A DNA stretch of 64,000 bases from Isochrysis galbana (Eukaryota > Haptophyta > Isochrysidales > Isochrysidaceae). This document shows positions 22,793 to 33,394 of this stretch, piece by piece. Positions within the stretch are counted from its first letter, which is position 1. The number at the start of each line of letters is the position of its first letter. A program made the translations under genes and the position numbers. The notes beneath the pieces are model-generated. The model searched no databases, was not told where the DNA came from, and saw nothing but the letters and a program-made list of their open reading frames with translations. The stretch spans positions 1,586,202 to 1,650,201 of the forward strand of contig CM030938.1 of the NCBI GenBank assembly GCA_018136815.1, given 5' to 3'.

Positions 22793-23124
22793 AAGACTAC
22801 CGGTAGTCTTTAAGACAACGACTTCACCTTGTACCTTGTCATAACTACTCTAGGTCAAATAAGCACCCTGATCTGTATTTTTTGCGCCCAGGCAGCTAAT
22901 ATGGTCACTATCTAATAGGCCCCTAGCTAGCATAAATACAAATACTAAGAATTCGAACGCGAAATTCGATTTTTGTTTATACATAGACAAATATTGAAGA
23001 CTACAGAAATTGACGTTGACGTTGAACGACTCGCGGGCAGATTCACACAGTACTGTGTCACACAGATAGACTCACAGACTCACAGGCACAGGGCAGCTGA
23101 GACGCCGGGCCCGGTGGATTGGGC
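22793..23124. other. AT-richer gap starting with an 18-bp palindrome
   Basis: Positions 22793-22810 are the perfect palindrome AAGACTACCGGTAGTCTT, which marks a sharp change from GC-rich to AT-rich DNA. No gene was found to 23124. It may be the tip of the repeat that follows. Confidence 0.4.
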
Positions 23125-24262
23125 CGCAAGAGGCAAAAGCAGCCAAAACTCTCATTGGGCTTCAAAACCAAGCTTGGTCTCCACTGAAGGTCGAAAAGAA
23201 CCCATGCAAAAGAGCATTTCATCTCGTGGGAGCAAGTTCAAGTTCTAGGGAGCTCATCATGAGCCTCAAATCGTGTCCTCAGGTGTTTGCGGCAATTCGT
23301 GGGACAACACCGTTTTTGGCCGGGAAGGCTTTCGCGAGTGGCAAATAACTCATTATGCTTTGAGAATGGTGTCTTGCTTGAGCCTCTAGAAGGACTCAAT
23401 GAGGGCAATGTGACGAATTGGAATGGCCCAGAGGGCCTGAGGGCAATGAGGAAGGAGCAAGGCCGGCGGCAGGCGCGGCGAGGGAGACGACTTCGGAGGT
23501 GCTGACGGGCTGAAGCCCGTCAGCAGAGGAAGGCGGGCAGGCGGGCTTGAGCGAGGGCGAGGACACAGATCGCAGCGAGGTATCCTTGCAATCGAAGAAA
23601 TCTTGCTGCTGAGCGTGGACCTTCTAGACGTTTCTATCGAGAGCAACCCTGAGTAGCAACCAAGGGAGGAGAAGACCAAAAACCAACGGGACCAAGGACC
23701 AAGGGCTTTCATGCAACTTGCATCAAGGGGAAAGATAACCCAAAACCAAAGCAGCGAATCTAAATCAATCTCCAAGGGGAGATGGCAAACCAAAACCAAG
23801 GACAAAGGAGAAAGATTCCCTCATCCAAGCAGCGAACCTAAATCGATCTCCAAGGGGAGATGGCAAACCAAACCTGATTGCCCCCAGAAGCAGGTAGAGA
23901 AACGCGGGGAGATAGCGAATTAAACCTTTTTGCGAGGCGCCTGGGAGGAAGAAAGGTGGGGAAACTTCCCTTCTCTTCGAGAGGAAGAGGGAGGGCGCTC
24001 CACAACCCTAGATCCTAGGCGTCCACGCGAAGTTTTTGACCGAGAACGAGAACGAGAGAATTATAACGATAAATACCGAATGAAGAGAAGAGAGAAAGAA
24101 GCCTAACGAGCGTCGATTCGCGAATGCGACACAATGAGATGAACACAGAAACCAAATCCTAGCTCCCCATTCCTAGATTGAACCGTGTCTTCATAGTTCA
24201 CAACGTCGTCCTACATTGTAGGACTCGTCCTATAAAGTTGGGTACCTTTATCCGTAGACCTC
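23125..24262 (+). repeat. Dispersed repeat copy A, split by a solo LTR
   Basis: Outside the LTR insertion (23411-24131), about 415 bp is the reverse complement of 27303-27715. Shared features include AAACCAAGCTTGGT, GAGGCAAAAGCAGCCAAAAC, CTCATCATGAGCCTCAAATCG, GAACACAGAAACCAAATCCTAG and GTCCTACATTGTAGGAC. Copy B has no LTR and so shows the empty site. A more diverged third member is at 37250-37745. No coding capacity is evident. Confidence 0.8.
23411..24131 (+). mobile_element. Solo LTR, 721 bp, with 5-bp target duplication
   Basis: It starts TGACGAATTGG and ends GAATGCGACA (TG...CA). It is flanked by CAATG at 23406-23410 and again at 24132-24136. The repeat copy at 27303-27715 shows a single CAATG at this site. 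TG/CA ends with a 5-bp duplication are diagnostic of LTR-retrotransposon integration; the internal region is absent, so it is a solo LTR. An 11-bp-stem hairpin lies at 23501-23524. Another fragment of this LTR is at 59050-59392. Confidence 0.85.
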
Positions 24263-24815
24263 ACCCGCTGTCTTTCACATCTAGCTAGGCAGCGGAGTCG
24301 GAGTGTCGGAGTCAGTGGTTGGAACAACTCAATTGTCAATTGTGTTGAAGAGTTATTCGGTTTCTATCTTTTGTCCATCCTTGTGTTGGGTGTAGATATC
24401 TTGGGAGCGTGCGCTCAGTCGCGTGCGAGAGAGGTGTGAATCCCTCTCCCTCTCGCCTCTCGCCTCTCGCCTCTCCCTCTCGCCTCTCGCCACCCGTCAC
24501 CCGGCTCTCGGCGGGGGTACAATGTTTGGCCCCAACCCATGGGAGCCCAGTGATTGATAGCAATATCGTGTAGACCTAGGGGAACATCATTGAGCTAGCG
24601 CGCTCACACAACGACGACGGTGGCAACGGTACGTTCCCCTCCCTTCACTCGGAGTATATCTGACACATACTACAAAACACGCGCTTAGAGGTCAGAGTCA
24701 AACAAGAGAACTAACCTGCCCCCTCTCCCCTCCCTGACCGGTATCGTCCTCCCCACTCCCCGCGCCCCCTCCAGACGGCGCGCCGCCCAGCGCCCGCGCC
24801 GCCCCTCGCCTCGCG
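24263..24815. other. DSS1 upstream region
   Basis: It contains a tandem CTCTCGCCTCTCGC minisatellite at about 24437-24490. No gene was found. The proximal part upstream of 24816 is C/T-rich and probably holds the DSS1 promoter and 5' UTR. Confidence 0.4.
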
Positions 24816-25278
24816 ATGGCCGAGAAGAAGCCCGAGGCCGTGCCGCCGACGGAGCAGCATGGCGACTTGCTCGAGGTGGGGAACTCACGCCATGCGCTCG
24901 CCTGACACTGCTCCCACGCCCGCGCGCCACGTTGGAGAGAGCCGGCAGCTGATTTCCCCATGGTTCTGATCACACGGCTTTCCGTCCCTGATCCAACAAT
25001 GCAGGAGGACGACGAGTTCGAGGAATTCGAGGAGCAAGAGTGGACAGAGGGTGACGAGGATGTTGAGGATCCTACGATGTGGCAGGTGAGCCGCAGAGCT
25101 TGCTGACACAGCACGGTGGGGTAGGCACTGCGCTCTCACACTGAATGCTCCTTCTCGCACACAGGACGGATGGGAGGATGATGAGGAGGATGAGAACTTT
25201 ACGAACCAGCTGCGCGCCGAGCTTCAGGCGACGGAAGCCACCGCACAACAGTCTATTCCTACTGCGATGCAACAATAA
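24816..25278 (+). CDS. SEM1: DSS1/SEM1, small acidic proteasome-lid subunit
   Basis: Three exons, 24816-24875, 25005-25085 and 25165-25278, encode 84 residues; all introns are GT-AG and in phase 0. The protein has the DSS1 layout: a short variable N-terminus, an acidic/aromatic block (EDDEFEEFEEQEWTEGDED), a second acidic block DGWEDDEEDENF, and a C-terminal helix (TNQLRAELQA). DSS1/SEM1 is a largely disordered protein that holds together the 26S proteasome lid and also works in BRCA2-type recombination and mRNA-export complexes. Exons were joined by hand because each alone is too short to stand out as an ORF. The length is slightly above the usual 65-90 range midpoint. Confidence 0.88.
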
Positions 25279-25725
25279 GACAGATGGGAGGGCGGGAGTG
25301 GCAATAGGCATTGCTTGTGCATGCGATGGATAGTTGTTGCACTTATCACGGTAGCCACGTCAATCATGTATCAAGAATGTGGTTGATGAGCCCATACTAG
25401 CTGCAAAGCGATGGAACCAGCACCTGTACGGCTTGTATGATGGCTCGGTCGATTCAACACGCCTTTGGCAAGGTGCAAGGCCATGCGTCATAAGCTGCAA
25501 GCTGCCATTCCGTAGCAATGGCAATGGCAAGGGAAGCCGTCATTTATGTCGCAATGCCAAGTGCAGGGATAGGCGGGAGACCAATCCATGTGTGCATCCC
25601 GTTGGTAAGACAGTCGTTATTGAAAAAAAACCTGCATCATCCTGGCTGCGCGCGGCTTTGGGGCTCCCGCTCGCGCAATCTACACGCTCCTACTAACCGC
25701 TCGTTCTATTTCTTGCTACCGGTTG
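25279..25725. other. DSS1 downstream region
   Basis: No gene recognised. The open frames here lack domains. Confidence 0.35.
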
Positions 25726-25751
25726 AACTAACTTTATAGTTGGTTGCGATG
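25726..25751 (+). other. LINE-type 5' hairpin before ATG, copy 1 at this locus
   Basis: AACTAAC-TTTATA-GTTGGTT (25726-25745, one T:G wobble) precedes an ATGGAGCACC start at 25749 by three bases. It is about 110 bp upstream of a second such start, suggesting two truncated insertions in tandem. Confidence 0.55.
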
Positions 25752-25833
25752 GAGCACCCCGCGTGCCATCACGCGAGGGAGTGGGGTGCGGGGGGGGGGG
25801 GGGGGGGAGCAACGTCTCAGCCGAAAATCACTC

Positions 25834-26400
25834 AACTATCAGTAAACTGATAGTTGATAGGGTCATGGAGCGCACGCTGCTCCCCTCCCCCGCTGCCGTT
25901 GCCGCCGTGATAGACGATAGACGAAGTACTGATGGACACGCCGCTGTCGTCGAAGCAGCCCTGCTAGGACAACGCCCCCAGCCAGACGGGCACATGAGCC
26001 ACCACGACACACTCCCGCATCACCACGAACAGTGTGCAAGAAGCCGCCATGCTGACAGCCATGCTGCGGCACAACGGCACAACCCCAACAACACCCTCCA
26101 CAGCGACACCCAGCACATTCCGCAGGCAGGACGCAGGACGCTCCACTAGGGAAGGCCTCCGGGCCTGGCTCCTACACAGCCGCGGTACCCACCCATAGGG
26201 GAAAGCCGCAAGGCTGGGCCCCCACAAAGAGGCGCAACCCAAAGCGCCTCACAGCAACGGCGAGCCGAAAGGCCCGCCCCCCCCCCCCCTGACGCCAGAC
26301 CCAAAGTAGTGCACATGGGTCGACCCCCCGAAACCGAACAAAAAGGACCGAGGGGGGTGCGAAAGGGGAGAGAGGGTGGGGCAAGGGCGATGTCAGGGGC
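25834..26400 (+). pseudogene. LINE 5' end and ORF1 relic
   Basis: The hairpin AACTATCAGT-AA-ACTGATAGTT (25834-25855) is followed by ATGGAGCGCAC at 25865. The frame carries H/Q-rich sequence, then DNA matching the LINE ORF1 region (CCGCCATGCTGACAGCCATG, CTACACAGCCGCGGTACC). The frame breaks after about 95 codons, and a C run at about 26278-26290 follows. No endonuclease or RT remains. Confidence 0.65.
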
Positions 26401-26807
26401 AGCCCCCAAGGCGCGGGGCGGAGGATAGCAAAGTAGTAGGCATCTTCAAGAATATTTTTTTTTACACAGCCGCGGTACCGCCCTCAGTATCCCATACCAA
26501 CCCCTCAGTAAAAAATTGTGGGACCTCTTGCTTTTGGCTTTTGGCTTTTGTTTGGGGTCTAGTCAAATACGCCTTGCTCCCAGGCTAGAGGCTAGCATAG
26601 CATACAGTCCAACAGTCCAAAGGTACCTAGAATGCGATGGGCAGCCCTACGGTGCTTAATGGGTACGTTACCGGAGGCGAAATGAGGAAAAACCTGATTT
26701 TTGCCCGATGTTGATGTTGCTCCGAAAACCGAAAACGAAAAACCCCGAAATTTTGCAAAATATAAATTTTTGCAAAATTTAAATTTTCGGAAAATTTTGG
26801 AAAACCC
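26401..26807. other. Gap with AAATTTT-rich island
   Basis: No gene was seen. Positions 26690-26800 are rich in GAAAATTTT / GCAAAATTTAAATTTT motifs, similar to the AT islands near 14150 and 43540, and run directly into the short hairpin repeat. Confidence 0.35.
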
Positions 26808-26922
26808 CCGTTCTCCCGATGGGCCCGTTCCGGGCTCCCCGGATGAGCTGAACGCCGCGCTAGCCGCCGGTGCGCCTCCGCGGCTCGTTTCCCAAGAGGA
26901 AACGAGCATCGCTACGACACAG
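26808..26922 (+). repeat. Short dispersed repeat with internal hairpin, copy 2
   Basis: It matches 2613-2730. The hairpin GCTCGTTTCC-CAAGA-GGAAACGAGC (26883-26907) is perfect here, with a 10-bp stem. Confidence 0.6.
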
Positions 26923-27168
26923 ATATGAAGAAAATTGATGCAGAGGTATACCGCCGGCGTGAAGGCGAAGGGGTGCGCAAGCTGGATGGCGAGGTTGAAG
27001 GTCGCCGAGCCCCCGCAGCATGACGTGCGCACAGGAGGGCGGCTCGGGAAATCGCCTCAGCGCAAAATGGACGCCGGACATGACCGGAAATTGAAATTGT
27101 TTTGTTTCACCCAGTTCCTATTCCTGACTCGCCAAACACGAACGCCTGCGACTTGGGGCCAGGGACTG

Positions 27169-27279
27169 TGATCTAATATTAGATCAGGATTTTGGGGGTC
27201 AAACACCACTTCGGGGGTGGTGTTTGACAAGGGGGCCAAATGGAGGTGTTTTCCTGTCTAACAGACAAGTGTTAGACAG
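27169..27279. repeat. Cluster of three hairpins/palindromes
   Basis: Within 111 bp there are TGATCTAATATTAGATCA (perfect palindrome, 27169-27186), a 12-bp-stem hairpin GTCAAACACCAC...GTGGTGTTTGAC (27198-27228), and a 10-bp-stem hairpin CTGTCTAACA-GACAAG-TGTTAGACAG (27254-27279). They directly precede repeat copy B. No protein is encoded. Confidence 0.7.
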
Positions 27280-27302
27280 CCATGTTTAAGTTTACTACGT
27301 AT

Positions 27303-27965
27303 CTATACGGATAAAGGTACCCAGCTTTATAGGACGAGTCCTACAATGTAGGACGACGTTGTGAACTATGAAGACACGGTTCAATCTAGGAATGGGGAGC
27401 TAGGATTTGGTTTCTGTGTTCATCTCATTGCCCTCATTGAGTCCTCCTAGAGGCTCAAGACACCATTCTCAAAGCATAATGAGTTAGTTGCCACTCGCGG
27501 AAGCCTTCCCGGCAAAAAACGGCGTTGTCCTACGAATTGCCGCAAACACCTGAGGACACGATTTGAGGCTCATGATGAGCTCCCTAGAACTTGCTCCCAC
27601 GAGATGAAATGCTCTTTGGCATGGGTTCTTTTCGACCTTCAGTGGAAACCAAGCTTGGTTTTGAAGCCCAATGAGAGTTTTGGCTGCTTTTGCCTCTTGC
27701 GGGGCAAAAACAAAACTCTCGACGCACCCGGTGGCCTCCGATGGCCGAGGTACTCAGTTCACGCTGGAGCCGAAAGCTCGGTCAAGACGAAGTCTACAGC
27801 CTTGGCCATAGTGGGAGCTAAGGATCTCAAGACTGAGCTGGGACTATCCTTCAGTTGGTGGGAAGTCCCAATCCTTCACTCTTGAAAGTTGTGTGGCTTT
27901 CGGGCTCAGGGTCCTACAAATACACCGAAATCGTAGGACGCGGTCCTATAATGTAGGACGGAACT
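27303..27965 (-). repeat. Dispersed repeat copy B (empty site for the solo LTR)
   Basis: Positions 27303-27715 are the inverse of copy A without the LTR. The far end (27929-27960) carries GTAGGACGCGGTCCTATAAT and GTAGGACGG, echoing the GTCCTACATTGTAGGAC palindrome at the near end (27328-27352). Both ends of the element therefore bear GTCCTAC-type palindromes. Confidence 0.7.
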
Positions 27966-27967
27966 TT

Positions 27968-28591
27968 TTAGCCGTATAGCGCTTTTCCCGCACGCCTTAC
28001 CCGCATGCAAAAAAAAAGTTGAGGCCCAGGACGCGCACAAGGTTCCGACTGCGGATCCGCTCGCTTACGCGAGGGCGGCGGGGGTTGTTGAGTGGGTTGA
28101 GAAGGGGCCAACTGTGTTCCTGTTGGTTGCTTTCCCTTGGGGCCAGCCGCCTCGGCGTACGATTTCTGGGAACCATTCTTCGAAGGGTTGGAGGCCGTAA
28201 AGGCTCCCAGGATGGATTGTTGTGTGTAGTGCCCGCCCACGAGGGGTGCACAGTTGGTAGGAGTTGCCTCCATGGGGGTGGCAGCAGAGCTGCCACACCC
28301 CATGGGGAGTCCTTGAATGGGTGGCGTGGCGGCTGGTGGTGGCGGCTGAGCCTGTGTCTGGCTCTGTTGGTCTGGGGGGAACAGGGCTCTGCCTGTTCCC
28401 ACCCTCTGGGAGGTCTGGCCGGGGGGCGGAGGTGGAAGCATGTCGACGTCTTCGTCGGCTGGGGCGGCGGCCTGCGCGCGCTTGGGCTCCGGTGGCTTCG
28501 GGCGGCCCCGTTGGGGCGTCGTGACTGCGGTGGGCTGGGAGGTGGGAGGCGGCGCGGCGCGCTCCATCGCTAAAACTATAACGATAGTTTT
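27968..28591 (-). pseudogene. LINE 5' end and ORF1 relic
   Basis: The hairpin AAAACTAT-CGTT-ATAGTTTT (28572-28591 on the minus strand) is followed by ATGGAGCGCGC at 28567. The open frame continues about 200 codons: RGRPKPPEPKRAQ, DVDMLPPPPPG, LPMGCGSSAATPMEATP, SYAEAAGPKGKQP, then a stop. It is closely related to the 874-2494 relic and more distantly to the full-length LINE. The copy is 3'-truncated before any catalytic domain. Confidence 0.7.
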
Positions 28592-29057
28592 GAGAAGAAA
28601 GAGAAAAAAGAAGAGAGGGGGCAAGTCGCCTCCCCTGACGTGAAGAGAAGTCCCACTGGACATAGAAGGTAAAGAAATGACAGGAGGGGGGCGGGGGGTC
28701 ATCTGTAATACCTACCCGCTTGGTCTAGCGTCTATTTATGGGGCACCTTCCACGCGTACGTTTCATTCACGACGCCGGACGGGACATGAAGAAGTAATGG
28801 TATAGCAAGACCCGCACGCGCCGGCAATCCCACGCAGCCACAACACGCGGAGCCGAGCGCATCTTCGATTTGTTGCGCAGCGCACTACGTTGCTAGTGCG
28901 GAGCACACGGGCGTGATGGTGGCTTTTCCCACAAACACTACGCAATGGACCACCTCGACGGCCGACCGCGGTCGGCGTGAATGTGCAACGCGTGTGCCCT
29001 ATTATGCCGATTGAAGATGAGTGAGCTGCCAGGCGTTCCATGTTCACCCGCAAAGTC
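28592..29057. other. Kinase downstream region
   Basis: No gene recognised; the 117-codon minus-strand open frame here has no domain. Confidence 0.35.
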
Positions 29058-32000
29058 CTACTTACCACCAAAGAAGGCACGCAGTCTAGCGAACAATGAT
29101 TTGGGCTCTTGGGCAAGAGTTGACGGATGCACTAATGTAGAAGTGGATGACCATTGCGATGGCGGCGTCTCTCTCCTCTCGTTGTTGCACATCGCGGGGC
29201 TCGCTGTGGCGGGGGTGCCGGCAAGTAGCGCGGAAGTATGCGAAGGCAGGGCGACCTCCTTGGAAAGAGTCGGCATCTCATCGTGTAGATCGAGCTGAAT
29301 GCCGTCGGCCTTGATGGGTTCTCTGTCGGTTACATGAGCGGGTGCAGCTCGTGGCAGTGTCGTGTTCATGGTCACCGAGGCTACTCCAAGCACCTCTCGC
29401 GAGGCGCCAGATGTTTGCGGCTCAGCCGACAGCGCGATGGTCGGAGGCGGCCCCTCAAGCGACATGGTCACTGGAGCCTTGGCGGGGTCTGACGCGGCGC
29501 CTCGTCCGGGCCTCGGCGCCACACCAGAGAAGTCCGGCTTTGTGGACTCTGCCTCATCGGAGGGTGACGACATTGGCTTGTTTAGTGAAGGAGGGGCTTT
29601 CCTCGAGATGGGTGGCAGCGGCGGAGGAGGCCGTTTCGGCTTTTGCTGCTCCTGCATGAGCGGCGGCAAGGGCGGCGGAGCACGATGCGCCTTTGGTGGA
29701 GGCTGCTGCTCCACCTCTACTTTGGTGTCTGCGGCCGCCTGGTGTTTCTCGGGGTGGGCTCTTTCGCGTGTCACCTCGGGTTTGTCAGCGACCTGATCAG
29801 CCTCCTTGGTCGCCGGTCTGGATGGCACGGGCGCGCGGGCCGTCAGAGGGCCGAAAGCCTGCGGTGCCGATTCCTTGTCTCCATCAACGGGCTCCACATC
29901 CCCATGCTGACATTCCGTAGACGCCTCGACAGCTTGCGCCTCGCGCTTGGTGGCTACTGACCTGACGTCCGCGGCTATGGGCGAGCTGGCTTTGGTAGCG
30001 AGCGAGCAGTTCCCAGGCGTGTGGTCGATTGTGTCAACCTGGGTGCTCATAGCCTGCGGCCAGTCTTTCTCTTCGTGGGCCGTGGAAGCAGCCGGCTCTT
30101 TGCCTGCTACAGGAGGCTCCTCTTGCTGCGCATGGCTCTGCGCCAGATGCTCCTCTTGCCGGTGAGCGTTGTGCGACACCACTCGCGCCTCGTGTGACTC
30201 AGCGACGGGCCCCTCCGGCTCGGCAGGGGCTTCCACCACCTGCTCGTCCTCCTCGTCACCCTCTTCGACCGTGGATTCGCTAGGCACCCAAGGCTGTGCG
30301 ATCAACTGTTTCATGAAGCCTGCGTCGCATACGAGGGGAGTGTCGTCTTCACCATAGCCATCGACATCGTCCTCAGCAGCGTATTCGATGCCGTCCTCCG
30401 TGCCCTCGTCTTCGCCTTCCTCCTCGTCCTCCTCATCTCCGACCTCGTCGCTCTCGTCAAGCGCTTCCTCCTCATCGACTGCCCCGCTCCTGTCCTCATC
30501 CTCGCCTATCTCCATAAGCTCATCCGCCCTTCGCGGCTCCATGTCCGTACCGCCCGCCGCCTCCCGCAGCTCGGGAGCTCGGTGGGTGTTGGCCGACCGA
30601 AAATCGCCTCGCATGGCGGAGTTCGATATGACCTCCGCCGTGCGCGCAAAGGAAGGCTGGGCCGCCGAGGAAAAGGACTGATGGAGTGGCATGCAGGGTG
30701 CCGGAAGACCCGAGTCGGCGCTGCCCTCGACGGGCTCCGGGTCTGGGTCCCTCTCCGGGTCGGGGTCGCGGTCATCTTCCCACGCCACACGGGCCGCCTT
30801 GGGCGGCGATTCCACCTCCGCCAGCCGCAGATCGGGCTGCGACGTCGCTGCTACGGGTGGGCGTAGGATGAGCGCGGGTGCCGCCTCAGGTTCAGGAGCG
30901 CCCGCCAACTTGTGGCCCAGCACGGTTGGCTTACCTCCCGCCACCGCTGCCTTCCGCTTCCGATATTCGGCAAGCAGGTCCTTGGCCTCGGGAACGCCGA
31001 AGCCGCAGAGCACGCCCGGCGGCGTCTCGCTCGAGGCGGATGCAAGGGAGGACGGAGGCTTCGCAGGCGGCGGAACGAGGCTTCCCACTTCTACCTCGTC
31101 CTGCAGGGCCTCGACCTCCGACTGCGCCGCGCGACGTTGCGCGGCAGTCTCGCTCGGCTGTGCGCATGGGCCCGGTGCAATAGCGGCAGACCACCTTGCG
31201 CACACCATATAGTCGCCGCCTCGGCCGACAGACAAGCACGCGCGCCCCTCCTCCGCGCTCGTCGTCGACGGCGTCGGCCGGGTGGGCCGCGCACGCTCGA
31301 CTGGATGGGCGCCCGTCGGCCGCCGCGCGGCCGCAGGCAGCTCGGGCTTTTGTCGGGGCTTTGGGGCGCGCACAGGCGCGTGCACCATGGAGCCCGGCGC
31401 CGGGCGCGCAGTGGGGGGCGGCTTCTTGCGCTTGGGCTGCGGGTTGCCGTAGGCACTGGCTATCTGCTTCTGACGCTGCTTGATCGCCTGCCGGCGCTCG
31501 CCCACAGTCCGGGCCGTGAGTATCGAGGAGGACGAGATGTACGCGGAGGAGGCGCTCGAGAGTTCCGAGCGGTCGGCTGGCACCGAGCTGGCTGGCGGCG
31601 GCGGCGGTGGTGGCCGCAGCATTGCGAGCAGTTGGTCGGCCGAGGGTCGGTCCTTCGGCCGCTGCTGGAGCAGGGCGGCTGTTGAGGCACGAAGCTCTGG
31701 CGACACGTGCTTTGGAAGCGTGGCCGGCTTGCCCGCGATGATGCGCATCACGAGTGCAGGCAGCGTTTGCGCCGAGAACGGGTAGCGAAGCGCACATAGC
31801 TCGTACAGCAGCACCCCTGCGCGCCGGAGGGGGGGCATCGGCGAGGGGATGAGCTGGTTGATGATAGTGGGGAAAGATCGGTCGCGTGCAAGCACGCGCG
31901 CCGGGCCGCTGGGGCCGCCTACCAAGCGACCACATATCCGCCTTGGTGTTGTAGTTTGCTCCATTGCAGACCTCCGGCGGCAGGTAGTACGGCGTGCCGC

Positions 32001-32511
32001 ACTGCGTGCACGCCATGGCTTTGGTAGACTCGAGAGTCTTGGCCACCCCAAAGTCACCCAGCATAACTCCCGGCGCCTCTCCGTCTTTCCCCCCCGCCTT
32101 GATGAACACGTTAGACGCCTTGATGTCCCTGTGGACCACATGGAGGCCGTGCACGTGCGAGAGTGCTGAGGCGAGCTGGCATCCAACCGCCTCGACGTGA
32201 GGATTGGGAATGGTTCCTCCCTCCCGTTTTTTGGTGGCTGCGATCAAGTCTGCTAAGTCTCCCCCTTCGCAGTACTCCATCACCAGAACTACCTCGTCAG
32301 CGTGTGTGAAGGCATCATAGAGAGTAACAATATGAGAGTGAGACAGCTTCTTTAAGATGGAGATCTCATTGGTGGCGAGGTGGCGGTCGTGCTCAGAGAG
32401 GAGAGGGACGGTCTTGAGTGCCAGGCGTCTCCTGTCGCACCGCCGGCGAGCCAGGAAGACGGAGCCCATCGCGCCCTGGCCGAGCTTGCGCTCGAGCTCG
32501 TAAGCGTCCAT
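29058..32511 (-). CDS. NEK-like serine/threonine protein kinase with long acidic tail
   Basis: Exon 1 is 32511-31923 and exon 2 is 31816-29058 (intron 31817-31922, GT-AG, phase 1), giving 1115 residues. The kinase domain is N-terminal: P-loop GQGAMGSVFLA (10-20), LALKTV lysine, catalytic loop HRDIKASN, DFGVAK, and the activation-loop end GTPYYLPPEV, followed after the intron by GVLLYELCALRYPF. The GTPYYLPPE and NYNTKADMWSLG pattern fits NIMA-related kinases, which act in mitosis and cilia. The remaining ~800 residues are low complexity: Pro-rich linkers, an acidic block (EEDEEEGEDEGTEDG), Pro/Lys motifs and a short basic-hydrophobic end (SLFARLRAFFGGK). The start ATG is the first of the domain-containing frame. 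The tail shows no second domain. Confidence 0.9.
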
Positions 32512-33117
32512 TGCCGGAAGGGGGGGAAGGGGGAGGAGGGGGGGAGGGAGCGGGGGTGGGAGAAGGGAGAAAATACAGAAGAAACTGGGTGCAACATATA
32601 TGTGAGAAGAAAGGAGGAAGAGTCGAATCGTCTCTGCTGGCGAGAGAAAGAGAACACCAACAGGGGGGGAGGGGGGGGGGGGAAGCACTCTCATTTACTT
32701 TTAGAGAGGGGCGGCTATGAGGGAGTACTTTTAGAGAGGGGGAAAGCTATGAGATAGATGATTACAAGTAGGTGGTAAAAATAATACGCGCGTTCACTTT
32801 TTTAGGGGGGGTGAGTATGTAGTTGACGGGTGTTCATTGTCGCGCGCCTTGAGTTGAGTGTGTTCGCGGCACAGCCGCGAGGTGTTGAGCGCCGCGTGTA
32901 CGCGGCGCGAGGAAAATTGTCAGTGTTTTTGACAGTGACAGTGATCACTTTTGGGGGGTCAAGGGTCAAGGGCCTACAAGGGAAACACAGGAACAGCGTG
33001 TTTCTACCAGGGGCAAAAACAGCCGTGTTTCGATGTGTTTGGGCGAGGGACGCGCAGCGCCGCGAGCACATCCGAAAGCAGCGCGCGGCGCGCAGCGCCG
33101 CGAGCAGCCACACTCCG
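32512..33117. other. Kinase upstream region and AACAG/GTGTTT island
   Basis: Purine-rich DNA with G runs (about 32520-32560, 32660-32682) lies upstream of the kinase. Positions 32915-33040 have GTCAGTGTTTTTGACAGTGACAGTG and several GTGTTTC/AACAGC motifs like the non-autonomous element at 5340-5985. No other gene was seen. Confidence 0.4.
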
Positions 33118-33310
33118 CTCTCCACTCTCTAAGACTGTGAATAGGAATAGTAGGAATAGGTTTGGATTTCGACTATTAGGTATCTAGCTAATAGTGGCCC
33201 ACCGACTATTTACATTGAAGCTAATAGTGGCCCTTCGGCTATTTACATTGAGGCTAATAGTGGCTACGTCCAGGCTATTATTAGTATTATGGGTATTATC
33301 AAGATAGTTA
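33118..33310 (+). repeat. GCTAATAGTGG repeat region
   Basis: It starts AGACTGTGAATAGG and contains GCTAATAGTGGC three times, with CGACTATTTACATTGA and CGGCTATTTACATTGA between. The inverse of 63720-63868 starts AAGGCTGTGAATAGG and carries CTAATAGTG units in the same order, so these are ends of one element family. Confidence 0.6.
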
Positions 33311-33394
33311 GTTAGCTCTATCTAGGTGTACTCTAGGTGCATACTGGCCCCCCCACCGCCACCGGCTCCCGCCACCCGTCGCTCTTCCACCGGC

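Noticed and set aside
28763..29116. 117-codon frame downstream of the kinase
   Set aside because: No domain, no splice sites and composition similar to surrounding noncoding DNA.
32512..32694. N-terminal extension of the kinase
   Set aside because: Upstream codons encode Pro/Leu/Ser from a pyrimidine tract; the kinase domain starts directly at the ATG at 32511.
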